Assembly (NCBI GenBank): GCA_904063045.1 | Contig: CAJFCJ010000007.1 | Location: forward strand, 492,819 to 556,818 | Origin: Dimorphilus gyrociliatus | Taxonomy: Eukaryota; Annelida; Polychaeta; Dinophilidae | DNA: 64,000 bases | Reading direction: 5' to 3' | Shown: piece by piece, positions 1 through 10,463 of the stretch | Numbering within the stretch: the stretch's first letter is position 1 | How the letters are laid out: each line of letters starts with the position of its first letter | Made by a program: the position numbers and the translations under genes | Notes under the pieces: model-generated | Told to the model about the DNA's origin: nothing | The model's input: the letters and a program-made list of their open reading frames with translations, nothing else | Databases searched by the model: none

Positions 1-302
1 TTAATAATTCTTGCCGAATTTCGGAGAAGGTCTCCCTATGTTGAGAAAATTTTTAAGTCAAATACATTCATTCTAATTTTGTGTGTTTTCCTTTACCTTT
101 CTGATAAATAATAAAACATATAAGCAACTCCTGCGCAACCTGTATAGATTCCTCCCTTGCAATTGTCAAAAATAGGAGGCATTTGTTCAATAATTTCTTT
201 AAAATGGCTTATAATCTGCGATTTCCAATAGTTTTTATCCAACATAAGAGAAGTTCTATCTGATGGATCATAATCTCTCATTTTATTTAGAAAAAATCTC
301 AT
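1..302 (-). CDS. LanC-like protein, N-terminal part (partial gene)
   Basis: This is the 5' end of a gene that leaves the window on the left. Exon 1 runs from the ATG at 302 to 97 and ends in a GT donor at 96-95. A 61-nt intron follows, and exon 2 starts at 35 after an AG acceptor, joining in phase (SE-R-ETFSEIRQ). The segment GGIYTGCAGVAYMFYYLSE matches the first glycine-rich strand and helix of eukaryotic LanC-like proteins (human LANCL1-3 have a similar G-x-Y-T-G-x-A-G-x-A block). LanC-like proteins are alpha-toroid zinc proteins that bind glutathione and add it to dehydroamino acids. The zinc ligands lie beyond the edge, so activity and the exact paralogue cannot be judged. Confidence 0.75.
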
Positions 303-939
303 AACTACTTTAGTTGAGAGTATTTGACCTTTTAATAGGGAAAAATGCGAATAATTTAATACAGTTTTCCTGTTTTCAATTAGACTTTTTTTGCCTGCTT
401 TCGGTCTCTAATGGTTTCAAAGAAAACCAAAAGCTTTTCATCCAGGAGATGGCGCTATATACAACCAGTTAAATTAGCTTCGCACCAAATGATTTCCTCT
501 ACCCAATACCCTTTTAAAAAGTCGCATAAATGGCGTAATTGGATTTACTATAAATAGTAAAGTTGAAAGAAAAAATAAGTTGCCCGAAAGTAAAATAATA
601 ACAGATTTAATCGCAACTGAATATTTCGCTAATAAGAAAACACATTTAAACTTGAGGTTATAACTTCAATATCATTATATTCCAAGAATGGTTGAATCAA
701 ATTCAGAGATCGATATCTTGTCAGTTCGTATAATCTTAGAATATTCAATATTTTAAAAACATGATAAAAAACTTAAATTGTAACAGATTATTGGCAGATG
801 TTGTTAAACGATAATATGAGAAAAATATTTATCCTTTGACAATATTTTATTAAATAATTACGTAACGGCTATTTAAATACATAATAATCAATTATATAAT
901 CTGAAGGTCGTGTATTAAAAAGTTGTTATTCTGCTCCGA
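303..939. other. Intergenic region between LanC-like gene (-) and PANTS-like gene (+)
   Basis: No open reading frame or splice pattern is convincing here. It should hold the upstream regions of both divergent genes. The only motif noted is a CTCF-like site at 442-455; the rest is plain AT-rich sequence. Confidence 0.6.
442..455 (-). promoter_or_regulatory. CTCF-like motif
   Basis: The minus strand reads GCGCCATCTCCTGG. This fits 13 of 14 positions of the bilaterian CTCF core as I remember it (GCGCCMYCTRSTGG). It lies about 140 bp upstream of the LanC-like start codon. Motif match only. Confidence 0.35.
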
Positions 940-1469
940 ATGTGTGACATGAGTGATATGAATAAAAATGAATGTTTTTCTAGATAAGGTCTTGCGAAGC
1001 GTATTTGGATGAATATAAGGAATGCCGAAGTAAGTTTTTCTCTTTTAATATAAGAAATTAACGATTAACAAACAAATTATAGGTTTAAGGGCAAGATTTC
1101 ATCAATATTATATATACGGCAAAACGATTGACTGTCTAGAATGGAAAAAGAATTACGAGAACTGCAAAAAATTTCAAGATACGGGAAAATATGAATTCTT
1201 CGTAAGTAACACGTAACATAAATTATAACAACCAATCATATATTTATATCAATCTATTTTAAAAAAAGGAGAGTCTAGTTGATAATGAAAGAGAACGATA
1301 TCGTAAAAAAATAGAAGAATATAAGAAAAATGACATATGGCAATATAGGAAAGATGCCCCCTCAGACTGGGAATCTCCTCTTCCTGCATCATTAGAGAAA
1401 AATAAACTACCATTATTACCTAAGTCTAATTTACAGAAATACTCTGGAAGTAGCTGTAATATTTTGTAG
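940..1469 (+). CDS. PANTS / C22orf39-like small protein
   Basis: A small spliced gene. Secure exons: one ending at 1029 (GTAAGT donor), 1083-1201, and 1269-1469 ending in TAG. Joined in phase they encode SCEAYLDEYKECRS, then RFHQYYIYGK, ENCKKFQDTGKYE and DWESPLPA. This is the pattern of vertebrate C22orf39 (PANTS, UPF0545): CEAY, a CRS-like cysteine, HxYY(V/I)xG, a C-x(n)-C pair and a DWxxPLP tail. The family is small and cysteine-rich, and the mouse protein is linked to synaptic plasticity. The 5' end is uncertain. A TAG at 981-983 closes the frame upstream and exon 1 has no in-frame ATG. The most economical model splits the start codon: AT at 940-941, an intron at 942-988, then G at 989, giving Met-Ser-Cys-Glu-Ala-Tyr. 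Family identity is firm; the start is inference. Confidence 0.7.
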
Positions 1470-1652
1470 ATTACAAAGAGGTGTTTTTATATATATATGT
1501 CAACACACACACATATATATATATATTTATATATATATAGATCATTTTAAATTTCGTATATATTAATTTTCAAAGACAAATTTATATATACATTCAGTAC
1601 GAGTCACATATAAGTATACCTTGACAAGTTTAAAAAGTTGCCTTTTTAAAAG

Positions 1653-4359
1653 TTATTGCGACGAACCAGATACCGGCGGAAATTCCTCATGGTCATCCAA
1701 TTTTAGAACGTTTTCTGATGTTCCTTCTGCAGTATTCCCTTTTTGATTCTCTGGAGAAGATAATAATTCAGCATGGCTAACTATTTTCAAAAGTAATTTT
1801 TGTTTTTCATGCAAATGTTTTTAACCGCAGAAAATTTTTAAACATTCGACAATCGTTTCAAAAGAAAGATAATTAAAATTGAAACCAAAGTTCGACACAC
1901 CTCTCACTCAAGAAAACATTCACACATCCTTCTTTAAGTAATCCTCATCTATATTATAATCTCCGCACAAATTTTCCATTGAACAAACTACTTTCGGACT
2001 TAAAATACGCTGTTCGCAATCCATAACTATCTTAGCTGGCTGCTGACTAATAGAAGATGGTTGAGCAATGATAGATTTTTCATCCGAATTAGCAGGAGGA
2101 ATTTCAATTGGTTCACTCTTAGTTGCAATTTCATTCGTATTAACTATATTCTGTTGGTCACCTTTAGTCTTTTTTTCGCAAACTTCCATAAATCCGCATT
2201 CGAGTTCACTCTCAGCTGTAGTATTGATATATCATTCTTTAAATAAAAAGAAAACGTTGCTTTTTTTTTGTGTTAAAATAATTTTCATCGTCATCGTCGC
2301 CGTCATTATCATCATCATCGTTATCATCAAAACATATTTTTTTAATGGAAGGGAGGAGAAAGGAAATAAGAGTAGGACTGACAAAACTTTTGTCTTCCTT
2401 TTCTTTTTGTTTTTTTTTCGGCAGTAGTTAAAATTTTAAGCCAACTATTATATTTCAAACAATTCAACAATAACAAAAAAACACGGCTAAGCGTCATCTT
2501 TGTTTCGTTCATTTTCCGAATAAATGATAATAATTTTTTAAGGATAAATATAGAAAAGCAAACTTTTAAAAGTTATTTTATCTTAAAGAGTATATAGTGT
2601 GAGAAAATCATTTAACGATTACAGCGTTATGTAATAATTTGTTATCACTTAGCAAAATATGAAATATTATATAAATAACAAGTTCCGACCTGTGCTTCTT
2701 GATGCGTATAATAATAAATACTAATTGATTTTTTATAGTTTGCTTACTAAAAATATATTACGTCATTCATACGAAATTGTTATCATCATTCATACGAAGA
2801 TGAAAAAACAGAAAAAGCCAATGGGAAACAATACCATTCTATAAGGAAGTAACGCGTTAATTGCTCTAAAGCGGGTGAACTTGATTAAATTCAGTTAGAG
2901 GGGGTGTTAAAAAAAAAAATTTAACTGGAAGTGATCAAAAGGACGACATACTCTTACGATTCTCGAATGCTAAAACCTCAATGAGGATGAAAACATTCTG
3001 CTAACAATGTTTTACCTTTCCTTTTACCTTCCATACGCGTTTTACCGACCACTTGAGCATAACTCATAGTCGTTCGATTTTTCGAATCAATCTCCTTACC
3101 TGTCAATGTCTCCTCCTCCTTTTTGCCATCGATGCGGTGTTGCTTGACCAGTGAACATTCTATAGATCCCTTATCTGCAAGGGGAACCCTATAGACGTAT
3201 AGGTAGCCGTCCTGACTGGCAGCCAAAACTGAAGGTTCGCCAGAAATTGTTGCAAGACAAGCTACATTTCTTCTCCCGTAAGTGGGCAGTTTAGCTGTGT
3301 ACACAGAACGTTTCTGATGCATCATATCACCAACTTGCCCTGGAAGCATTGTAGAGGCGCTATTCGCCATTTGACCAAACCATGCCATCCAACCGGAACC
3401 ATGTTCTTCCTCTGGCCTAGGCTCGGTTTCCTGTTCGTCTGGGTTCAATTTGAACACGTGTATAGTTTCTGTGTTAGAGCTACAGCATAACAACATGGAA
3501 TCGTTGGAAAAACTTAGTGAGTTAATGTCAGCACATCTAGCTACGCCACGTCTTAATTCGTATTGTCTTGAACCGTCAGGGATTTTGAAAACCCGAATCA
3601 AGGTACCTTTTTCAGAAGCAGTAGCTAGGAGGCATCCAGAAGAGTTAAATGCTAGTTGAGCTATAGTCGAATTGTGGGCAGGGATCATTGTTAAATTTCT
3701 TATATTAATAGTATCGAATACGTGTATTTCTCCGGACTGATTATTACCAGGATAAGCTAAATAAGAACATTCGTTATCAACGCATAAAGCAATAATTCCT
3801 TTTGGATTTCGTGGCGTTTCAGTTATGGTATGTAAGACTTTCATATCCCTGATATTGTGAATGTAGATTGAGTCCTCTAGACAGACAACCAATCTCTAAA
3901 ATCCGAACAGAAATTGAAAAAATACCTCTGAAGTAAACAGCTGAAAAATAGACTTACAACTCGATTCAACCGTACACTCAATACCGTATTCGAATATGAA
4001 TAATTGCATATTTCAGTTCCTTTCTTAAAATGATTTATCTTTAGTTTTCTTGGTGAATGAAGAGTTACTAAAGCGACTAGTGAAGATGAAAATAGACGTT
4101 CTACTATATAGACTTCTTCCTCAGCTGTAATCAATGAGTCACCTTAGTCCACATCAACAGATTACACAATTCTTACCTTCCTCGTATATACATTCCAATT
4201 TGTCCCCGTTGAAAGCATACAATCGATAACCATTTTTCATACCAACACCAAGTGACCTAAAAATACAGAACATATAAATCAAAACAAAGAAAAATTCAAG
4301 GAAATTTCATACGTCGAATCTTGATTAAAATTCATATATAAGAGTGGAGTTTCAGACAT
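1653..4359 (-). CDS. WIPI2: WIPI2, PI3P-binding beta-propeller of autophagy
   Basis: WIPI proteins bind PI3P and PI(3,5)P2 and recruit ATG16L1 to phagophores. Exons: 4313-4359, 4177-4256, 3958-4124, about 3028-3895, 1924-2215 and 1653-1776. Landmarks are FNQD near the N terminus, [60 protein letters not shown] and [11 protein letters not shown], all close to vertebrate WIPI2. The lipid-binding motif is LRRG rather than the FRRG of vertebrate WIPI1/2. The first four exons are firm. If the fourth is read through, it stops at 2978. If its GT donor at 3027 is used, it joins in phase to 2215-1924 and then to 1776-1653, giving an acidic tail ending near DDHEEFPPV, which resembles the WIPI2 end. The last two exons are inference. 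The gene is divergent from the SAM synthetase-like gene, with 254 bp between start codons. Confidence 0.9.
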
Positions 4360-4613
4360 CTTGAAAATACACAGTGTTGTACTTTTGTAATGATAAAATT
4401 TTATGTAAAAATCAAAGCCTTCGAAGAGAAAAACGCCAATAATATTAAACCATTGAATTTCGTTTTATTTTTATTTTTGTTGGACAGCTGTAACGCGGGC
4501 GTTAATTGGTCAGTTATTCACCTCAGAATAAACTGTTATAGCTTCAGTAAAATAGTCAAAGGCTATTTAAATCAATTTTTTTCCTACTCTTAGATAGAAA
4601 ATATAAAATTATC

Positions 4614-5971
4614 ATGAGCATTTCTAATTGTAAAGAGAACCAATCTAAAATAGTATTTTTTTCTTCAGAGAGTGTTGGAGAAGGAAATCCAGGTTGTTTA
4701 TTACTGTGAAATTTTATTTTTCCATATTATCGCCCTCTCCTAATTTTTTGCTTACAGATAAAATCTGCGATCAAATAAGTGACGCTGTGTTAGATGCCCA
4801 CCTTGAAAGAGACCCAAATGCAAAAGTAGCGTGCGGTATAAGTCATTTTTAGGTTTTTTTATTTTTGTCAAAATAAAAGTACACAAATTGTTTTTTTTTT
4901 TCAGAAACTGTTATGCAAAATAGTATGGTGTTCTTATTAGGTGAAATATCAAGCACCGCTCGGGTTGACTATGAACAGTTGGTTCGACAAACTATTAAAA
5001 AGATCGGTTACACACACAGTGATCAGGGTTGCGACTATAAACTACTTAACGTAATTACTGCGCTCGAAGAACAAAGCCCCGACATTGCCGAGAGTGTTCA
5101 TCTAGGTAAAGAAGAGGAAAGCATTGGAGCAGGAGACCAAGGAATAATGTTTGGTTACGCAACTGATGAAACCGATGAATGTATGCCGTTGACAATTGTT
5201 ATAGCTCATAAGTTAAATATGAGAATTGCGCAGTTGAGAAAAACGGGAGAGTTGAAATGGGCACTACCGGATTCAAAAACTCAAGTTACTGTCGAATACT
5301 GCATGAACGGTGGATACTGCGTACCAAAGCGAGTATCGGCGGTTGTTGTCAATGTTCAACAAAGAGGCGGAGACAAAAATTCGATCAAAAACGATATTAT
5401 TAAAATTGTTAAAGAGACAATTCCTAATCAATTTTACGACGAAAATACAGTTCTTCATCTACAACAGGACAATGCAGCCACTAGAGGTCCTTTTAGATCA
5501 TGCGGCCTTACAGGACGCAAGATTATTGTCGATACATATGGTGGATGGGGGGCACATGGCGGTGGAGCCTTTTCAGGCAAAGATTTTTCGAAGGTAGACA
5601 GAAGCGCTGCCTATGCCGCAAGATGGATTGCCAAATCACTGGTTAAAGCTGGTCTATGTAGAAGAGTACTTGTTCAACTTTCTTATGCCATTGGTATTGC
5701 AGAACCTCTTTCAGTATTCGTAAATTCATATGGAACTGGAATTAAATCAGATAATGACTTGATTAACATTGTGAAACGAAACTTTGATTTACGTCCTGGA
5801 ATAATCGTCAGGTAAGTCTGGAAGAGTTAAAATTTCTTTTGTTTGTAATGAAATATTGCTCATTACAGAGATTTAAACCTTAAGGCAGCAATTTATAAGA
5901 GAACGGCCTGTTATGGTCACTTTGGTCGGAAGGAATTTACCTGGGAGCAACCAAAGAATTTAATTTACTGA
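4614..5971 (+). CDS. S-adenosylmethionine synthetase-like protein with altered active site
   Basis: Exons 4614-4692, 4758-4835, 4905-5811 and 5869-5971 join in phase to a protein of about 390 residues, close to the usual 380-400. Methionine adenosyltransferases make S-adenosylmethionine from Met and ATP. Intact blocks include [66 protein letters not shown] and NFDLRPG. Two conserved sites differ. The family motif GHPDK reads GNPDK, with AAT at 4686-4688 across the first splice junction; this His is the catalytic one (His14 in the E. coli enzyme). The loop before LTGRK, normally close to SGRFVIGGPQGDAG, reads [14 protein letters not shown], so the conserved Asp is lost and the loop is one residue shorter. 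The frame is open and splice sites are clean, so it is not an obvious pseudogene. It is probably a diverged paralogue or pseudoenzyme. Confidence 0.9.
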
Positions 5972-6225
5972 TATTATTTAATGCTTTTTTCTCTATCCGC
6001 AAACTAGATCTGTTAAACAAAACAATCTGAATTTCATATTATGTGTTTAAGTCTATAGACTGTAAATATATTGGAAAAATTTATAAAATTAAGTGTATTT
6101 TAATTCATGACATATGAGTAACGAATTAACTGAATATTTATCAAACAGCCTTAGATATGAACCCACTCAAGCCTATGAAAAAGAATGGACAATTGACTTA
6201 ATTGTTATTACTAACTTCTGTGAAT

Positions 6226-8327
6226 TTATAGTTCAGTCTTCTTCTTCAACTTCTTTCCATTACGATCATATCCGACTAAAGGATCAGTAGATTCCTTAGC
6301 TAGATATTTAAGGAAGTCTTTAACTTCTCTTCCTCCTTCGTACTTGCGTGGACTATCTTTTTGACCTTTAGGGGCAAAGTAGATAGTTGGGAATCCGTGC
6401 ACTTCATATGGTTTCGGCACATCGTTTGCTGTGGCATCCATTTTGGCAATAGTTATGGAAGGTTCATTTTCTAATTTGCCGGCGAGTTCATCGTATTTGG
6501 GAGCAAGGCTCTTGCAATGTCCGCACCATGGGGCATAGAATTCGATGAGCACGTCCTTCGAGTCATCATTAACAATCTAGAGAAAGATGTAAAATTAATA
6601 AAAAAGCCATATAAATGAATGAAAAATTTAAGTTAACCTTATCAAATTCTTTAGCAACAACAACTTTAACTGGTTCTTCATTAGTTTCTGGAATAGCTTC
6701 AGATTTTAAATAAGGAGTCAATTTATCATCAACCAAATCGACAACAAATTGTTTCAATCTATCCATGGAAAATTCGCCTTCCATAATGAATTTTTGATCC
6801 TTATCGTTTCTTCCAGCAACAACTGGTTTATCGGAAGGAGCCTCAATTCCGAATTCGCTGAGCTCTTGAGAGAAATCGTCTCTATTGGAGATAGCGTAGT
6901 TGACTTTCTTCCCAGCTGCATTCAATTCTTTAGCTATCTTCATAACTCTGTTTCTCCAATAGTTGGTTCCTTTAGTGTTTTTAACATAGTCAACGTCATA
7001 ATAAGCAACAACCAGAGGGTTCTTAAATTGATCGGTGTTTCCAGTTGTACGGTGGCCGCACAAACCGTGGACATTATCTCTAACCCACTCCTTCATGGCA
7101 GGTATGGTAGCAGATCCCTCGTACTTAACTTGGGCATCTTCAAATTTGCTTTGAAGTCTTTTTGGTCTGAATAAAACGATATTGTTGCTGAAGCTGTATT
7201 TCTCAGAAACACTACTTTCGAAAGAGTGACCAAAACGGAAGTCTTCGCTCATTGCATCGGCCAATTTGGAGAATTGTTTGGCCAATTCGTTTTCATTAGA
7301 ATCGAAAAATCCAACAATAGTAACATCTTGAGTTTTCAAGAAACTTTCCATACCGTCAACTGATTCAACATTTTTTGAACTTGGTCCAGCCTTGGAGCGC
7401 ATGTATTTGAAGATACCATCTGTTCAAGAGAATAATTGTATTTAAGATCAATAATATGCTTTTTTTAGTATTTGCTAATAGCTAGAGATAGACAAAAGGG
7501 GATATAAAAATAATGAATAGAACAGAAAAAAGCTGCCTAGTCCAAAATCAAATAAAAGTTGGTTAAATTATATCAATCTATTCCTCCCGCATTTTTTTGT
7601 CTCACCAGACGTTCTCGGCCCCTTGTAGTCATCTGAGAGTTGACCGCGTTTGAATATTTTCATAGTGGGAAAACCCCTTATATCAAACTTAGAGCAAATT
7701 TTCTTTCCCATACTCGTACAATCAACCTACAATTAGTGCAATTTTGTTGATATACTAAACAAGAATTAGTGAACTAGAATATAATGTAAAAAACAAGCAA
7801 GAATGATTAGCATAATTAAAAAAGAGAAGCAGCGAACAACAGCAAACTACAGCAAAGTTGACAGCAAACTGACCATGTTCTCTTGGTCCATTATAATCTT
7901 CAGAGTTCTCAGGATCTGATCGGAAAATCTTCAAGGTTGGATATCCGGATACTCCGTATTTGCCACAAGTTTTTGTTTCAACGGTACAATCAAGCTTTTA
8001 TACCCCAAAAAATGTTATTTTATACTTTTTATGTCATTTTAATATTTACCTTTGCCAAAGTAACTGGTGGATCGTTAGCTGACAAGAGTGAAGCTGCTTT
8101 ATCAAATTCGGGTGCAAGTCTCTTACAATGTCCGCACCTGATCAATTAACAGAGTTTATATTTGTATAAATTATTAATTATACTAATGCAGACCATGGAG
8201 CATAGAATTTTACAAGCATTATACCATGCTGTTTTACTTTGTCGGCGAAGTCAGCATCGGTCAAGTCGAGGACCTCTGAGGCTTGAAGAAAGCCGATCGT
8301 GCTAAGTAGAACTAAATACTTCAACAT
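6226..8327 (-). CDS. PDIA3: Protein disulfide isomerase ERp57 (PDIA3)
   Basis: ERp57 is an ER thiol-disulfide oxidoreductase that folds glycoproteins together with calnexin and calreticulin. Exons: 8194-8327, 8050-8137, one of two alternatives (7874-7994 or 7606-7726), 6638-7420 and 6226-6576. The N terminus [17 protein letters not shown] is a signal peptide. Domain a carries FYAPWCGHC and domain a' carries [10 protein letters not shown], so both redox sites are intact. The b and b' region carries [20 protein letters not shown], close to vertebrate PDIA3. The protein ends in KTEL, an ER retrieval signal. The two central exons are each 121 nt, start in phase 0 and end in phase 1. Both encode the second half of domain a, including the cis-Pro turn (GYPT or GFPT). 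Including both would shift the frame, so they look mutually exclusive. Confidence 0.95.
7606..7726 (-). other. PDIA3: PDIA3 alternative exon B
   Basis: A second 121-nt exon 147 nt downstream of exon A, with an AG acceptor at 7728-7727 and a GT donor at 7605-7604. It encodes 40 residues beginning [14 protein letters not shown], with GFPTMKIF and ending DYKGPRTS. Start and end phases are the same as in exon A. Confidence 0.8.
7874..7994 (-). other. PDIA3: PDIA3 alternative exon A
   Basis: A 121-nt exon with an AG acceptor at 7996-7995 and a GT donor at 7873-7872. It encodes 40 residues beginning [14 protein letters not shown], with GYPTLKIF and ending DYNGPREH. It is closer to canonical vertebrate PDIA3 than exon B. 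Confidence 0.8.
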
Positions 8328-8473
8328 AATGTCGGAAACTACAATTGACTGTAGTAAATTGTTCGAGATTTAAGTGAAATCTTTTGGGGCACCGCTTGAA
8401 AAACGTGGACGGTCGAGTGTGTCGCGAGCTGATTGGTTAGCCAGTGTCAACCAATAAGAAACTACCGTCTGTA

Positions 8474-8481
8474 TGACGTCA
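8474..8481. promoter_or_regulatory. CRE/ATF palindrome TGACGTCA upstream of PDIA3
   Basis: A perfect 8-bp CREB/ATF palindrome 147 bp upstream of the PDIA3 ATG. Related ATF6/XBP1 sites control ER chaperone genes, so a role in ER-stress induction is plausible. I found no correctly spaced ERSE (CCAAT-N9-CCACG). Confidence 0.45.
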
Positions 8482-9354
8482 TTTCTTGTTTGCTGAAGTA
8501 CTCTGTTTGGCGGGTGTTAGTAACTGGTAATTTATAATTTGAAAGTAAAATATATATCTATATATTTAAAACTGAACTAATATTTATAATATACAATTAG
8601 TATCACTGAAGAATAATTAAATAATAGTAGTGATAATATAGCAAAAGAGGAACGAAGCTATGAATCGTGATGTATTGGTCTTACATGATTGAAAAGAAAA
8701 CTAATGACTAAATTTGTCTTAGTAATATATTATTGGAGTACAAGCCGATATCTTATTTTATCATCAAATAAAAAGCGTTAATGACAAAAAAAAATGTGTT
8801 TTGCAAGTTTTTAGGCCTAGTCTAGTCGGCATCTGCTTATGTTTGATCGCATACAAAGCGATACAATTATTAAGCAGAGTTTAAATTATATACAAAATCA
8901 TTAGCAAACTTATTTATTTAGTTTTTATCTTATTTTACTTGGATGATTTCAGCCATGTTGTTTTTTTGTTATCTTTGTCGTGTGAGCAAAGATGTCTATA
9001 AAAAATAAGTATTTTAATATGGCAACTAACTAACTTGTTTTTGAGATATACAATTCTTATGTTTAAAAGCCTTATATAAGCTTCCCCATCGTGTGCTAAC
9101 AATATTAAGTTAGTCCTATATGGTCTATTTACTTAATATGGTGTATAAAATCAATGAGTTGCTATGTGCAAAAATCTAGACTGAAAATGAATTCTCGATT
9201 CAAACAGACAGACTTCAACGTTTACCCATTTTGCTTACTTATTCGATGAAATGGAAGATAAGATACTGGGACCACAATCACCTTCACTGGTAAACGCTAC
9301 CATTTCAAATTAAAAGTAGAGTTAACTAGCAAACTGATGTGGTCTCAGAACAAA

Positions 9355-9603
9355 TTCTACTCCCGCCCCTTGCGTGCATATTGCTCGATTGCGGAGCTGC
9401 TTAGGGGAGTAGAACTATTCATCGACCGGGACCTAAAACTAATTCAAAAGCTCTTTTTCTCTTGAAAAAGAGATAGGCCCGACACTACCTCATAATTGAA
9501 ATTACAGGTAAATGAAGTAAGCAATTCAAGTGAACGGGAAGTCTTGCTGGTTTAAACCAAGGATCCATTGCCAGTCTGCCATCCATTCAACTGCTCGGAG
9601 TTG
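9355..9603. other. Cluster of inverted repeats, possible structured RNA or regulatory element
   Basis: Four dyad elements lie within 250 bp. TTCTACTCCC (9355-9364) pairs with GGGAGTAGAA (9405-9414). CTCTTTTTC (9451-9459) pairs with GAAAAAGAG (9464-9472) around a 4-nt loop. TGGTTTAAACCA (9548-9559) is a perfect palindrome. CAACT (9588-9592) pairs with AGTTG (9599-9603) around a 6-nt loop. The stretch is more GC-rich than its surroundings. I could not match it to U snRNA, 7SK, RNase P/MRP or SRP RNA from memory. Confidence 0.35.
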
Positions 9604-10048
9604 ATCTGGATTACCAATCTGCCAATGTTCACCCGCTGATTATACTGACATATGCAGCTCCTTATATACGCTATTTTGCAGAATATAGGCCTTGTTATAT
9701 CTAAAAAAAATAGCTTCTGCAAGAAAGATTTATGCCATATAATTGCTTAGAAAAACTTGTTTTACATTTGCTCCGGACCTTGTGAGTCAATTTTAACTAT
9801 CTACATATGTCATTCGACAATTCAAAACTAACATCGTATTATATCGCATAGCATTATCTCTCTCTGGCTCTTAACTGCTATCTATGATATATAGAACTAA
9901 ATGCATTTAACTAGTAGTATTCTTAAACTTATTTGCCTCAGAGGGTGTGACTATAACAACCACAATCAAACAGTCTTGCACAACTGATAGCAATGTATTG
10001 CTGATTTTGAAATATTATGAAAGTGCTTTATAAGCTTATAATCTACTT

Positions 10049-10463
10049 TCAGTTGTATCCTTTCCAGGCATAGGAATGAACGATTCCCATTTTCTTATAG
10101 TCAGAATCTTTTTGAGTTCTTCGAGAGTCTGTTACTTTATCCTTATCTATTTTGGAAAGTCTTTCTACCTATGTTGAAAAAGAATTTGTTTAGACGAATC
10201 TTTGATTTATTGATTAGCAGTATTAAATGGATATTTTACAGATATGTTACCATATCACTTATTTCTGTACTATTCATTTCTTTTTGTTCCTTTCTTTCGT
10301 CTATCCTCTTCTTTTGATCAGGAAGTTTATTTAGTCTCGAAACGGTTTGATCAATTTCGTAATCAGTCATTTTCTGGAAGCCTAAACCAAATTCTGGCTC
10401 GAGAATCGTGCCCCAGGCCTGTTTGCTAGACTTTGGCCGAACGGAAGAGCGTATTGAAGTCAT
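10049..10463 (-). CDS. Small orphan protein, about 110 residues
   Basis: Two exons, 10251-10463 (ATG at 10463) and 10049-10168 (TGA), join in phase 0 with good GT-AG ends. I do not recognise the family. The product is hydrophilic, with no signal peptide or membrane segment. It contains a motif twice: EIDQTVSRLNKL in exon 1 and EISDMVERLSKI across the junction (E-I-x(3)-V-x-R-L-x-K). It ends GIVHSYAWKGYN, and the N-terminal half has AWGTILEPEFGLGFQKM. Small axonemal or sperm proteins often look like this, but that is a guess. It lies tail-to-head with eIF3b, 274 bp away. Confidence 0.6.

Larger units (their letters stand above)
8328..10048. other. Intergenic region upstream of PDIA3
   Basis: No convincing gene was found. 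The part next to PDIA3 has CCAAT-type boxes in both orientations near 8432-8455 and a TGACGTCA at 8474-8481. The part from 9355 to 9603 carries several inverted repeats, listed separately. An open stretch around 9215-9315 on the + strand lacks a start and recognisable similarity. Confidence 0.5.

Noticed and set aside
2061-2427. Open frames of 61 and 119 codons on the + strand
   Set aside because: They lie opposite a probable WIPI2 exon and continue into Phe/Ile/Val runs from simple AT-rich repeats; no similarity or splice support.
8400-8500. ER stress element upstream of PDIA3
   Set aside because: CCAAT and CCACG are both present in the right order on the gene strand, but 23 nt apart rather than 9.
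9200-9320. Possible exon reading FTHFAYLFDEMEDKILG on the + strand
   Set aside because: Only about 34 codons, no start, no recognised family and no clear partner exon.
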